Shown: piece by piece, positions 1 through 10,086 of the stretch
Position numbering within the stretch: position 1 is the stretch's first letter
Layout of the letters: each line of letters opens with the position of its first letter
Source of the DNA: Thelephora terrestris
Lineage: Eukaryota > Basidiomycota > Agaricomycetes > Thelephorales > Thelephoraceae
DNA length: 26,761 bases
Reading direction: 5' to 3'
Assembly (NCBI GenBank): GCA_015956445.1
Contig: WIUZ02000045.1
Span: 1-26,761, forward strand
The notes under the pieces: generated by a model
What the model saw: the letters and a program-made list of their open reading frames with translations, nothing else
Database searches by the model: none
What the model was told of the DNA's origin: nothing
Made by a program: the position numbers and the translations under genes

Positions 1-155
1 TTCTGCTCGAGGTGGACGTCGATTGAGAACGCCTTGTGCAGGTTGTCGGGGCTGAGGAGAGGGCGGAGTGTGAGGGCAAGGTTGTGTTGAACGTTCATTT
101 TGTTGACCGAAGGTGTGCGATAGATGTCTTGGGGCTTGCGGAAGAGGGGGTTCAT
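1..155 (-). CDS. 5' end of an unidentified protein gene, cut by the window edge
   Basis: An open frame runs leftward off the window from an ATG at 153-155 and gives about 51 codons. The protein begins MNPLFRKPQDIYRTPSV and continues through NLALTLRPLLSP to HKAFSIDVHLEQ. A second in-frame ATG lies at 96-98. Third codon positions are strongly C/T biased, as in the clear genes here, which supports coding. I do not recognise the family, and no domain is visible in so short a piece. It would be divergent from the ankyrin gene starting near 465, with about 300 bp of shared upstream DNA. The start is a choice, since an upstream exon cannot be excluded. Confidence 0.45.
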   Translation of the reverse strand, partial: MNPLFRKPQDIYRTPSVNKMNVQHNLALTLRPLLSPDNLHKAFSIDVHLEQ

Positions 156-464
156 GCCTCGGTTCCAAGAGAGGAGTGGTGAAGGTCGAGACCCGAACAA
201 AGGATGTGAATCATGTTGTATCGAGCATCGTGCCAGAGGAGTTTAGGTGCTAACTCCCGAGACATGATGAGAGCACGCACGCGGCGTGGTGACGTAGCTA
301 GTGTGCAGGAAATTGAATACCCATGTATTAGTCATGTGGGCTTGTATTGGTAAGGAATGTGTGCTTGTCCTCAAATTTCATCCCGCGTCGGGCTCGGTGT
401 TTGCCGCCGCGACTGAGCCGTTTTCCACATCTTGGATTCGTATCAGCTGTATACCCTCACCTTC

Positions 465-1388
465 ATGTCTGCGACCCCCACACGCCTTCCTCCGCCATCC
501 CCGTACGGACGGACCCCACAGCCGCCTGCCTGTAGAAGTGAGTTGAATCCTCATCATAAACACTTTTTTCGATCGTTCATACATCTTGTTACCCACAAAG
601 TAGCTCTACGACATCCAGTTGTTCGCGCTGTCAGAACACTTCCCGTTCGTCTGCAAGTATTTACACGAGGTGTTCAAACGATCTCTGCCCTCGTTTCGCG
701 CTCGTTACATCGTCGGGAGACTCGATCGGGCCACGACCGCAGGTCACGAACGGAGCGCGCTTACCGCCGCGCTCTTGTATCCGATATGCACCCAGGATGT
801 TGTGGAGGCTTTGTTCCGCTTACCCGAGTTCCTCGCTTACGGAAACTTTAACCCTGAGGGCGATGTTCCGAGTACCATATTACTACCTGCTCCAGATCTC
901 CCGAGACGGCTGTTCAGGGACCTCAAACCTCGAGTGCGACGTGGGATACCGATTCCCTGGTCTGAGGAAGACAAGCCGCTTCCGTTTCTCCATACTTGTT
1001 CGACCTATGCCACTCGAGACGCACGATCGCAGGACCCCCGAAGTGCGACGCAAACCACAGCTACGCCCTCACGAAAGCTGTTGTTGCAGGAGCTGTGCCT
1101 CTCGTCAAGTTTTTGTTGGTTAACGGGGGGAATCCGGCTGCAAAGGGTGCTATCGCGGTCATGGTCGCGATTCAGAGGAAGGACCTTCAGATGGTGCGGT
1201 TGCTCGTTGAGGGAGATTTGGGTGCCTCCGTGGTGCTAAGAGGAGGGTTCCGGATAGAGTTGTGTGTACGAGACCGATGTTGCAGAGGGCTGCGAAGGTT
1301 GGGCTCAGGATATCGTACAGTATCTTCTTGCGAAGGGGGACGCCTGACATGGAGACCTTGCGGGATGCACTCGAGCGGGTATCAGTGA
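465..1388 (+). CDS. Ankyrin-repeat protein, reading frame disrupted
   Basis: The best-supported splice joins a donor at 538 (gtgagt) to a TAG acceptor ending at 603. It gives RLPVE then LYDIQLFALSEHFPFVCKYL, an F-box-like opening. The frame runs on through LDRATTAGHERSAL and PIPWSEEDKPLPFL to about 990. The next piece, in another frame, holds ankyrin-type helices (ALTKAVVAGAVPLVKFLL, then AIQRKDLQMVRLLVEGD, about 1056-1220). Later pieces (AKRRRVPDRVV, AQDIVQYLLAKG, TPDMETLRDAL) need further shifts near 991, 1225, 1302 and 1340. The first three are explained by losing one base each; the last needs a two-base loss or one-base gain. The start is uncertain: ATG 465 sits in a good CT-rich context but not in the frame of exon 1, while ATG 334 is in frame. 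The true stop is unclear. The protein probably works through protein-protein contacts. Confidence 0.6.
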
Positions 1389-1499
1389 CACTCGTGTTCT
1401 CCCCCTTCTTACCGCCCCCGTCATCAACTCTCTTGGGCTACATAGTACAGGAATTAAAGGTGTCCAACTTCGTCATCTCCATCTACCCTCGACTGGAGT

Positions 1500-1721
1500 G
1501 GGCTTGTCTTGAGCCCGTTCGTCTCGAGCCTGTTTTTCTGAGCCTGTTCGTCGGAGCTGGCTCGTCTTTATTGGTTCGTCTCGAGCTGGTTCATCTTGAG
1601 TCCGGTTCGTCTCGAGCTGGTTCATCTTTAGTTGGTTCTCCTCGAGCTGGCTCGTCCTTAGTCGTTCTTCTTGAATGGTTCGTCTTGAGCTTCCCCATCT
1701 TGACTTGTTCATCTTGGGGTT
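1500..1721. repeat. Degenerate 15-bp minisatellite, about 15 units
   Basis: Head-to-tail copies of a 15-base unit, consensus GGTTCGTCTTGAGCT on the plus strand, fill this stretch. Most units are 13-16 bases long and differ at a few positions, for example GGTTCGTCTCGAGCT, GGTTCATCTTTAGTT and GGCTCGTCCTTAGTC. The unit equals five codons, so both strands stay open for long runs: the minus strand reads DEPAR/KDEP-like repeats and the plus strand AGSSLV-like repeats. I see no start, splice or domain evidence for translation. It lies about 110 bp after the last ankyrin-gene segment and 80 bp before the macrodomain gene's stop, so intergenic repeat is the simplest call. Confidence 0.8.
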
Positions 1722-1801
1722 TCTCGCTTGGAGATAGTTCCTCTTCTTGAGGGAAATAGTGAGGGATAAGATGCCTGTGAGACAATGAGCAAGCGACAAA
1801 G

Positions 1802-2843
1802 CTAGAGCCGTGAATTCTCCACAAACCTATAGACATCTCTGTCCCTGTCGCTCCAACGACGAAAATGACGCGGTCAAGCTAGCAAAGAACAACAGCGTCC
1901 TCAGCACCACGAGCGTGAGCACGAACCTGGTTTACCTTTTCTCCGTCGGGTGTATCCAAGAAAACCCGTGTCGCGTCGAGTGCGATGTGAGTAGCATCGT
2001 CGATGGGATAACGAAGATGCCAGTAGATAAGGAAGGGAATGCCTAGACGCGCCTCATCAGCGACGCTGACACAAAAGGTCACCGGTGCAGGCGTACGATG
2101 TGCTTGAGTTCGTTCTGAACGGCAATTTCTAGGCTGGTCTTGTAGCAAGACTGCAGCTCGGCCGCTTTTCTCTCGATTTCTTGAGGAGTAAATAGGGCCG
2201 ACTGCGTGGATGACGTGCTTCCTGGACACGATTAACTAGAGGATCAAAGGAGGTCACCTCCGCCGAAGACAGTGTAGCTCACGCAGGGAGCCTGTAACCT
2301 CTCGTGATCTTGGCAAAGCCAGTTTCACAACCTCCTAGAGTTAACCTTCCGGTAGAAGTAAAGGGTGAGTTAGAAGGCGTGTGCGGCACACTCAGCGTTC
2401 GCGCTCACATTCTTCCAGGAGTCCCACCAGCGGCTCTTTGTATCGCTCCGTTGACTAAAAAGACGCGAGTGGCCACTAGTTCACCTACTTGCGATTCACC
2501 TCCTGCACCACCTGATCGGGTCGTTTTGTAGGGGGGTCGTTTGAAAGATAGGGCAAGATCCAGCCACACACACCTCCAAGATGGCTGTTCGCCGCGTTCA
2601 CGATGGAATCGACTTCGAGAGCGGTGATGTCGCCTTGCCTGGACGGGATCCCCTGTCGTACTTCAAACCGGACTACGTGAGATGGGCGAGACCGACCACA
2701 GCGATACACGGTCCAGAGGGACGCTTTGTGAGGTACTTGGGAGATCTTGCGGCTCTAATTGCCCCCGCCTTGTACAGGTCTTGGAGAGTTCTGATAGAGG
2801 AGACTCTGATGGCCATCTCTGGTTCAGAATCGGAATCGGACAT
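1802..2843 (-). CDS. Macrodomain (ADP-ribose hydrolase-type) protein, frame disrupted
   Basis: Eight exons fit the macrodomain fold: 2697-2843, 2574-2638, 2500-2511, 2409-2454, 2283-2345, 2097-2221, 1936-2042 and 1802-1878. After an acidic start (MSDSDSEPEMAIRVSS) come LDRVSLW, QGDITALEVDSIVNAAN (the conserved NAAN motif), the glycine loop HLGGGAGVNGAIQRAAG, LGGCETGFAKITRGYRLPA, KHVIHAVGPIYSS, AFPSLSTGIF and YPIDDATHIALDATR. Family members hydrolyse O-acetyl-ADP-ribose or remove mono-ADP-ribose from proteins. Exon lengths do not keep frame: exons 1 and 6 need two bases restored (or one removed), exons 7 and 8 need one restored each, and exon 4 carries a probable compensating pair. The splice sites are all good. 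The stop is TAG at 1802-1804. An in-frame ATG at 2921 is an alternative start. Either sequence error or a very recent pseudogene. Confidence 0.82.
2500..2511 (-). other. 12-bp microexon of the macrodomain gene
   Basis: Flanked by a CAG acceptor and a GTGAAT donor on the minus strand, these 12 bases join neighbouring exons in phase. They supply GGAG in the glycine-rich ADP-ribose-binding loop, completing HLGGGAGVNGAI. Without the microexon the loop would lose four residues of the ligand-contacting segment. Confidence 0.7.
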
Positions 2844-4643
2844 GATCTGGGAGTGCTGAGAAGAGTTAGCAGTCGTGAGAATCCTAGTATCCAGAGAGAC
2901 TTGGGCGGGATTGCCGCCCACTCATGTCCCTCACCTTCCACAGCTTCCGTCTTTGGCTGAAGTTCCTCCGGAAGTGATTAGGAGAAACTGTACACCACTC
3001 CCGCCAGGGTGGAGGAGACAACACGACCGCGATGAAAAGAATATCGTCACGATCCCCCGGTGGAAGTTGGGCATTAAGGGAAGGAACACAGAGAAGCCGA
3101 GGAAATTGACGAGAGGACGGCAACAAGTGATTGAGGTACGCCTTGCGTCACCAACTTTCTTCCTCCCCTCTTCCTTCACCCTTGCGCCGTGATGCCATCT
3201 GTGTAAACTTGCTTTAATGTTAGGCTGTTTGATGTTGTGAATACCGACCCCTGTCTCAAACCCACAGAGACGGTATCTCCGCAGCGCAATTGTACCACCA
3301 CGTATCGGGCATTCCTCGTCGGTATTTCATCATGCTCGTTTCAACGCAGCTGTGGGGGCTCCACGTTCCCCTACTGCCACCCGCGCGGATTCTATGTGCG
3401 GCGAGAGACTCGGTTCAGTCCAAGTAAACGGATGTCGGGAGCCCCCCTCAATCACTTCCTGTACCCCGTGATTTCTGCATAGGACCGAAGTACAGATAGA
3501 TTCGAGAGACTGTCATTGCCTGGGTATCCCCGCAATTATTCACAATTCGTTCACAGCAGTTGTCGCCGCAGAGACGTACCACCACTTCAGACCTCCATCA
3601 TCAAGCAACCCTATCGCAGACTCCAACTCTCCAGCTCCGGGTGACTACCCCATTCCTCCATTCTGGAGAATAGAAGGTTTCTGAATTGAATGGTGCCTAT
3701 TCTCTCTGTCCCTGGAAGAGCTGGAAGAGCGCTATACACTCAAAGCACGTTCGTGTGTAACCTAGGGCATTTGGAGCTGTCGCGAGTCAGAACCTTTTGC
3801 GGTGTGCGTTGTACACACATGATATATACTTCATTATCTATCACCAGAAATCTGAATGAAACCGAGGAAGAAAGTGGATACATTCGGAGAGAAGGAAGGG
3901 AAACAGGTGTCCGCGTGTCACTCCAGAAACTTCAAAATAACAGCCTGGTGGTTAGCCCTGCCAAAAACCCCGGAAATGTCCTTTCCAAATTCTCTCCTCA
4001 CGAGACAGCCACCAATGTTGGGGCAGCCATAGGAGCCACTTCCGGGTGGGGCTCAGTAACCACCCATCCTGCGTAACTCTATAACCTCAAGCTGATTTCC
4101 AAGGGAATATTGCCCATGGACACACATTTTGGTTTAGGGACCCCAGCTTGGTGTGGCGTGATTTGCTCTCCTCGACGATTGACCACCCGGATACGGACCT
4201 GAAGTGGTGACGCACCAGACCTCGCTGAGCGCAGAGACACTTGCGGGCACATCCCAAGCAAGCACAACCAAGACAATCATGGCTCCCAGTCGCTCTCAGA
4301 TAACTATCTCCATCCCCACAATGACTAGCCGTGGATCACCAGACTCGTGGTCAAGGATCACAGCCGTGGTTTCCTCTAGTCGAACGGCTGCCGCGGCGTT
4401 TCACCCGGAGAATATGTCCGGAGGAAGTCGTCCCGACCAACAGATCTATCCAGTGTATTTTTTGGAGGAATGATTGGATTCCCTGTGGTAGATGGACTAA
4501 CTGACGAATCATCAATGGTGCCGACATATTTTCCGTTTGGGGGGGGGGGGGGGGGGGAAGGCCCGTAAATGCTTCTGTGCTCCTGGATACGAAACCACCT
4601 CGTGCAGATCTCCGAGAAGTCTGAACATTTGTGTTGAACGCGA
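2844..4643. other. No assignable gene; scattered open frames and a G19 run
   Basis: I could not assemble a convincing gene here. On the plus strand an open frame at 2875-3192 contains VPPEVIRRNCTPLPPGW and ends at a possible donor (GAG/gtacgc at about 3136), with an acceptor (cccacag) near 3269. The downstream frames are not recognisable. Near 3560-3690 a plus frame reads NSPAPGDYPIPPFWRIE. On the minus strand 4376-4550 reads GTIDDSSVSPSTTG and DRSVGRDDFLRTYSPGE after a proline run encoded by the C19 complement. This block shares the broken-frame character of its neighbours, so real exons may be hidden by base losses. Confidence 0.4.
4539..4557. repeat. Homopolymer run of 19 G
   Basis: Nineteen consecutive G residues (C on the minus strand) follow CCGTTT and precede AAGGCCC. 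It is by far the longest homopolymer in the window. If the minus strand is coding here it would give a polyproline tract. It could also form a G-quadruplex, or its length could be a consensus error. Confidence 0.9.
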
Positions 4644-5546
4644 TTAGCAAGCCGCTGCAACCTGAGACTCTCGCCCGGCACCTGAAGTTACCTTCGATGC
4701 CCCCAGGTTTGCTGGAGGAGGCGAGCGTGGAATAATGTGAATGCAGGAATATGACATACCAGTCAGCTCATTCCGGCGTCTCTGATCTGCCACATTATCT
4801 GGGGGTATCGAGACAAGGATATCCAGAAAGGTCATGCGTAGGATGACAACATCGGCTCTGTTTCTGACAGCGCCGGAGTCCTGCAGGATGGGCTAGTAGT
4901 CAGGCATGGATTCGAAGTTGGAGGCCGTGGGCTAACCTCGTGGTCATTATAGGCCGTTGGGACGCTCTGTGGGAGGGTTTGACCAGAACCAATTCCATTC
5001 GAGGCCCCTATTGTGCCGCCAGTGATAACCACGGGAGCACAGAGCGCCGAAATTACTGGTCTTTCTCTTGGACTGATAAATACCAAGAGAATACGAGCGA
5101 CACGATGACCTTCACACACCTATCGATGCCGGCCTTACTTCGTTTTCCTGTGCTGTATGGCCGACGTTTCCTCCTAGCGGGAAGATGCAGAGACCCTCGT
5201 GAAAGTTGCTGCGATGGCGGGGATTAAAACACTCACCTTTCAACTTCTTACCGAGTTGTTCGGCATCGCCAATCGCAGCCACAGGGGTCAGGTCTCTGGG
5301 CTTCGCTTCTCCCTTCACAAAACAGGATTCGTAAAGGTGTATGGTTCTTCTCATCTGGTCGCAGTAGAATCGAGTTTATCTACTCTCCATCTGTGATGCT
5401 AAGCTCGGCTTTGCTCCCCCTAGGGGTTAATGTCTAGTTCCGCGCATACCGAGCCGACCGATGGCGACGTTAGTGGGGATCACCATCCAGAGGTTCTTGG
5501 TAGCAGGCGCAGGTAGTTTCTCCGACTTTTTCCTGGACATTGCCAT
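4644..5546 (-). CDS. Unrecognised protein gene, several exons, frame disrupted
   Basis: A plausible first exon (5450-5546) starts MAMSRKKSEKLPAPATKNLW, continues MVIPTNVAIGRL and ends at a GTATGC donor. Further coding-like pieces follow in different frames: DKLDSTATR, EEPYTFTNPVL and KGEAKPRDLTPVAAIGDAEQ, then GKKLK before a strong GTGAGT donor, NVGHTAQENE, VVITGGTIGASNGIGSGQTL, RMTFLDILVSIPPDNVADQR and finally NLGASK-VAAAC before TAA at 4644. Donors and acceptors between the pieces are good, but several joins are out of phase by one base, as in the neighbouring macrodomain and ankyrin genes. I do not recognise the family. It is divergent from the Yvc1-type channel gene, with 700 bp between the two starts. 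Confidence 0.45.
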
Positions 5547-6247
5547 TCCTCGGCGCGGACGTGCGGGGGCGGCGTGCCCTGGAGGATAGAATGGAATCAG
5601 GAAAGCAATCGGCTTAGTGTTGTCTGGTTCGATGCAACGACTTCACCTAAGGTTTATTCAATTGTGAGTAACTGCAACGGAACTGGAATTCATCTGCGTG
5701 GCGTATGAAAGCGAAGGGGATCGCCAGCCCCACGCACGGAGTGTTTTTCTCCGGGCCTAGTTAAGCACTTTAAAAGCGAGTGGGACACTTCATCGTCGGA
5801 ATTTCATGCCGGTGTATCACTATCGAGCCACGGCAGGCGTGAAATCATCCCTCTTTCGTTGGTAAATCGCCCGCACGATGATCTCTCGAGCGGAAAGTCA
5901 CACATGCGAGAAGGATGGCATCTCGAAATCACATACAATTTTTTTCTGTAATCGGAATGTCCTACGCTCGCGACATATTCGTCAAGGCGGCGAGTCCGGT
6001 CTGCCTGGAAGTTTGAAAAGTTTTATCACGGGTGGCAAGGTATTGTCCCATAATGTCGCGATTTCTGGAAGAATGGGGGTTCCCAGCAGAGTACAGCGAG
6101 TGTGGAATCTATGGGGCGGTAGGGTTGTCTTTCTTCTAAAGTTGTGGACCTCGTGGCCGCGGAACAACGTTCAACACCAATCGTGGGAACACGGCGGGAG
6201 GCAGTTGCATGCCGATTCCTCTCTGAGAGCGCCCAGCAACTCTACCG
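5547..6247. other. Intergenic region between divergent genes
   Basis: About 700 bp separate the start of the unrecognised minus-strand gene (5546) from the channel gene start (6248). I see no convincing coding exon or RNA gene. An open frame at 5878-6300 has no recognisable product and overlaps the channel's first exon out of frame. The interval presumably holds both promoters, but no clear TATA box or known operator stands out. Confidence 0.5.
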
Positions 6248-9200
6248 ATGGATACCGAGGAGCAGATTGGTTTGCTGGCGACTACAACGGAAGACCTTGA
6301 GACTGTGAAGGTATTCCCTCTTATACCCCATATCCTCAAAGATGCGAACGTACGTGTTCTTCGGTTCCAGGGGAGTTGATACTGAATCCTTCTACCAGGA
6401 GTCCATAGGTTCGTAGGAACGATTGCGTTACGGTGTGAATGCTGATTGGTGTTTTGTGTGCGGTGCAGACGCGGCGTTGAGCTGGGAGTGAGCATGTTGC
6501 ACAGACGTATCTCCGCGAAGCTATGGACTCACCACGGGCTCATCCTTTCAATTCCCAGTCAACTTACAGCTTCAGACATCAATTTTGCCATAATCCGTCC
6601 GCTTGTTTACAAATACGCCAGACTCAAGAACCCAGCTACAGTCTATGCATGTCTCGTCGTCCGCTCGCATTTCCTGTCCTTGGCCGGAGAAGACATGGCT
6701 TGTACCGGGATTATGCTGGCTCGTGCGGATATGTGCGAGATCTTAGCTATGAAGCTCCTGAACCGTTTTTCGTCGAGGAAGATTGAACTCACCTGCGCGT
6801 TGATGACTAGTTGGGATCCGTTGGCTGGGGCGCCCGAGTACGTGTATGAGGGGTTAAAGTCGGTGTTGGGTCGTGATCGTAGCGAGGTGAACGATCCGCA
6901 ATGTGCGCTTGAGGTCAGTCTTCTCGCTCCATCCTGATATCTTCGTGGTACGACATCCGGGGGTGTGTGGGGTCACGTGGTAATCTGCGATCGCGTTTTG
7001 AAACTTTTCCAGATGGCGATCGCGACGAAGGCCAAGCAGTTTGTTGCCGCGCCCCTTGCCCAAACCGTTGTGAACGACGTCTACTCGGGAAAGATCGTAT
7101 TTTCAAACCTGGCTACATCCCGGTCTGTTCTCGCGGATAACTACAAACGTCAGGCGATCGCGGTTTATGACCATCGGACCGCCCCGTTCTTGGACCATTA
7201 TCGGTGGGTGGCGGTAGAATGAAATAAGTCGGATGCTTAGGCCCGTTATAGGCTGAGAGTTCCGAAGTATGGTGCTATCTTGGAGTTCCTCAACTTTGCC
7301 GCTCTTCTCATCGTATTCGTGCTCTGTCTATCGAGTGAGCGCCATCCGATTTTAAGATTCTCTTCTACGATAGGTTGCTGATATATTCGTGACGTCGCCC
7401 AAAGATGCAGAAACGAGTCATATGACAGCCTATGAAATACTGTTCATAGTTTTCGCGGCTTCATTCGCTCTGGCCGAGTACACTGCCTCACGAGAACATG
7501 GATGGGACAGTAAGTCCTGGTAACTCCTGGGAGTAACACAGCGTCGGAGCTTACAACGTCATTCAATGCAGTCTATCTTGCCAATGTTCGTTCTCATCTC
7601 ATAAGCAATGCAAACTCACTCAGGCCCTGCATATCACAGATGTGGAATGTTTTTGACTCATCGTTTATCCTAATCTTTTTTCTGTACATCGTGCTGAGGG
7701 TCAAGGGCCTCGCTACGGGCGATGGTGAGTCTCGAATTCTCGCGTGGGTGCGAGTTGACTGAGTCTGAAACGGCGTCCCTCACAGAGTCATCGTCCGGGC
7801 TGGGTTTTGATATCCTGGCTTGTGGCGCGTGCATCTTGTTCCCCAGGTGATCTCACAGCGATCGATGGGTTTCACGACGACGAAGCTGAAGGCATATCAT
7901 CTTTAGGCTAGCGTTCTTTGCTGTTAAGAACAAAGTTGTGGTTTTGTATGTCCCAGTTATCCTTTGCGAAGGCAAGAGACTAACTGGAAACAATAGGGTC
8001 TTGCGTGCTATGATCGCGCAGTTCGTTTTCTTCATCGGAATTGCAGCCATTTGTTTCTCTGGGTTGCTGTTCACTTTGCACACATTGTCTGCTGATGCGC
8101 CGAAGCCGTGGAGCTGGACGTCCATAGCATGGTTTATGGTTCAGGTTTGGTTCGGGAACACGTCAATGTCGTTCACTCAAGCGTCCAGTTTCCACCCGAT
8201 CTTTGGTCCTTTCTTGATGACAGCCTTTGCCGCATTGTCGAATACTATGTTGTTGACGAGTAAGTCTGAATGGCGGCGGAGCATGCGTTCACAAGGCTCA
8301 CACCCCTTTCAGTCCTAACCTCGATATTGTCTAACACATATGCTAGGACGGACGCGGTATGTACTTTGAGTATACCAAATTTGGTGGACCTCACTGACCA
8401 CAATGATGACTATAGAATGCCTCGAGAGAGGTAGGTGATAAGTGAAGTGCGGACGTGTGCCCCCATTCACTCGCGAATTTCCGCCACCAGTTTCTGTTCC
8501 AGTTCGCCATGACCACTATAGAGGGGTGAGTTCCGAAGATCCATGCCATTGTACCTTTCCGAGCCAAAACTCTAATACATATCAGGTCGAAGTCGGACGC
8601 ACTCTTCAGCTACCAACTTCCATTCAATCTGCTGGCTTTCCTGGTTCTATGGCCGCTCAGCTACGTACTATCGCCTCGGAAATTACATTCGGCAAATGTG
8701 TTTATGATTAAGTTGACGGTAAGTGTGTGTCCGGCAATTTTCCATTCAATCCTTCCAACCTCAACGCGTTGATTCAATGTCCAATTCAATTCGGACCACC
8801 GACGCCTTTCACCTGTATTGACGAACATTGGAAATAGTCTTTCCCAACACTCGTTGTAATTGGCCTTTGCGAAAGGGGGTTCTCCGCGGAACAACCTACC
8901 AGGGGGAACCGAGACACTACAAGCTCATTCTATAACAGTATCAGGAATATGCCACTTCTGGAAACAATTATGGGGACGGGTTCAAACGACTTGTACGACG
9001 CGATCTTTTCTGTAGACGCCCCACCGGAAGAGGGTTTGTTTGGCGATTTCGAAGAGGATGAACGGCCTGCCCTCAGGTCCATCGCCTCGAGCACTAGGCT
9101 GAGAAGCATGAGTCGTGGAAGGACTCCCGGGCCTGGGCCGGTCCCAAAGATGAATGTTCAGAGTCCACCAACGTCTCCAAGGTCCCCGACGACAACGGGT

Positions 9201-9754
9201 ACCCCCGACCTCTCTCCCCGGGTGAAACCGATGTCAATCACGACGTCCAACCTCCTCGAACCAGGGCAATCGGGGGAACAAACTTACGGGAAGCTGAGCC
9301 CCCTCGCTCGACTTTTCAGTGGGGGAAACCCGATCAGAGATCGTACGACAAGCATGGGCGCTGGTGCGAGCCTGAAGAAAGTCGAGACGCTGCTGGAGGA
9401 TATCAAACAACTGCCTGTCAACAAGTTTACCGAGGAAATGCGGGAGTTGCAGGTAAAGTTTGTTTGTTTGTTGACCATCTCGGAGTCTTTCGCGCAACGG
9501 GATCTACATTCAGTTTTACCCTTTGACAATACGACGGACTTTTATGCGAACCCCATGGCCGCGCGCGTCATTTTCCTTATTATTTTCCTGACCCGTGGCG
9601 CTTTTGTTACGTCTGATGAGACTGATGGGTCGTGACTATTTTCTCACTCACTTTTGTTATTTAGGATCGTCAAGCGCGAATCGAAAACCTGTTGTTGACG
9701 CTTACGAGAGGAATGAGGCACGATGGGATTCCGTCTCGCCACGGTAGTCAGTAG
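6248..9754 (+). CDS. YVC1: Yvc1/TRPY-type vacuolar cation channel
   Basis: Seventeen exons join in phase into 750 aa: 6248-6353, 6469-6487, 6559-6913, 7013-7203, 7252-7334, 7405-7509, 7572-7585, 7640-7724, 7786-7846, 7907-7945, 7997-8259, 8313-8356, 8416-8430, 8491-8525, 8586-8718, 8838-9452, 9665-9754. The N-terminal cytosolic part has RPLVYKYARLKNPATVYACL. S1-S6 include AILEFLNFAALLIVFVL (about 230-250), MWNVFDSSFILIFFLYIVL (292-311) and MIAQFVFFIGIAAICFSGLL (357-377). The pore turn WFMVQVWFGNTSMSF and FHPIFGPFLMTAFAALSNTM follow. The tail has an acidic patch (FGDFEEDERP), a Ser/Pro-rich stretch and a coiled coil (about 690-735). In yeast, Yvc1 releases calcium from the vacuole to the cytosol on osmotic shock. 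ATG 6248 is chosen because the family's VFPLIPHI segment follows in frame. No frameshifts are seen. Confidence 0.93.
6469..6487 (+). other. 19-bp microexon of the channel gene
   Basis: Bounded by a GTGCAG acceptor and a GTGAGC donor, this exon encodes AALSW plus split codons. It links exon 1 (donor at 6354) to exon 3, so that the conserved HAALSWDQLTASDINFAI reads through. The alternative donor at 6350 would not keep phase. Confidence 0.7.
7572..7585 (+). other. 14-bp microexon of the channel gene
   Basis: Between a GCAG acceptor and a GTTCGT donor, 14 bases encode the end of I, then YLAN. They join exon 6 (ending WD) to exon 8 (starting MWNVFD), restoring the family sequence WDIYLANMWNVFD at the start of S3. 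An alternative acceptor at 7621-7623 would put a stop in frame. Confidence 0.75.
8416..8430 (+). other. 15-bp microexon of the channel gene
   Basis: Exactly five codons (NASRE) lie between a TATAG acceptor and a GTAGGT donor. They join YARTDA to FLFQFAMTTIEG just after the S6 segment. The exon is phase 0 on both sides, so skipping it would keep frame and remove five residues beneath the pore. Confidence 0.75.
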
Positions 9755-10086
9755 CGTTGATATGTGGTGCTGAACATTGAAAAGAGCCAAGGATCCAGTA
9801 TTCTGTCATCACTCACGAGGGAGCCATTGAGGGTGGGAAACGCCGAGAAGGGGGACCCCGGCAACTTGCATGATCGAGTTAGACGATGGTTCCGGGGTCC
9901 TCGGAAGAGAACAATTAACAAGATGTTGGGATGACATTCCGAAGAGCCATCGCCCTTGTCCATTCCTGTAGCTCATTTACTTACTTATATCATTCAAACG
10001 CTCTTTACGCTCCTTATCCCCTCCCTCCCCTTTCCTTTCACCCGTCGGACCTTCTCCCCACCCCACCACCAAGTGGTTGATGAAAT
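9755..10086. promoter_or_regulatory. Channel 3' region and kinase upstream region with CT-rich leader
   Basis: The 332 bp between the channel stop and the kinase ATG carry no gene. The last part (about 10006-10070) is strongly pyrimidine-rich (runs such as ccctccctcccctttccttt). This is a common feature just upstream of fungal start codons, and it supports the choice of ATG 10087. Confidence 0.55.

Noticed and set aside
7605-7639. Alternative acceptor at 7621-7623 for the channel's exon 8
   Set aside because: Using it puts a stop codon in frame soon after. The acceptor ending at 7639 gives the conserved ANMWNVFD.
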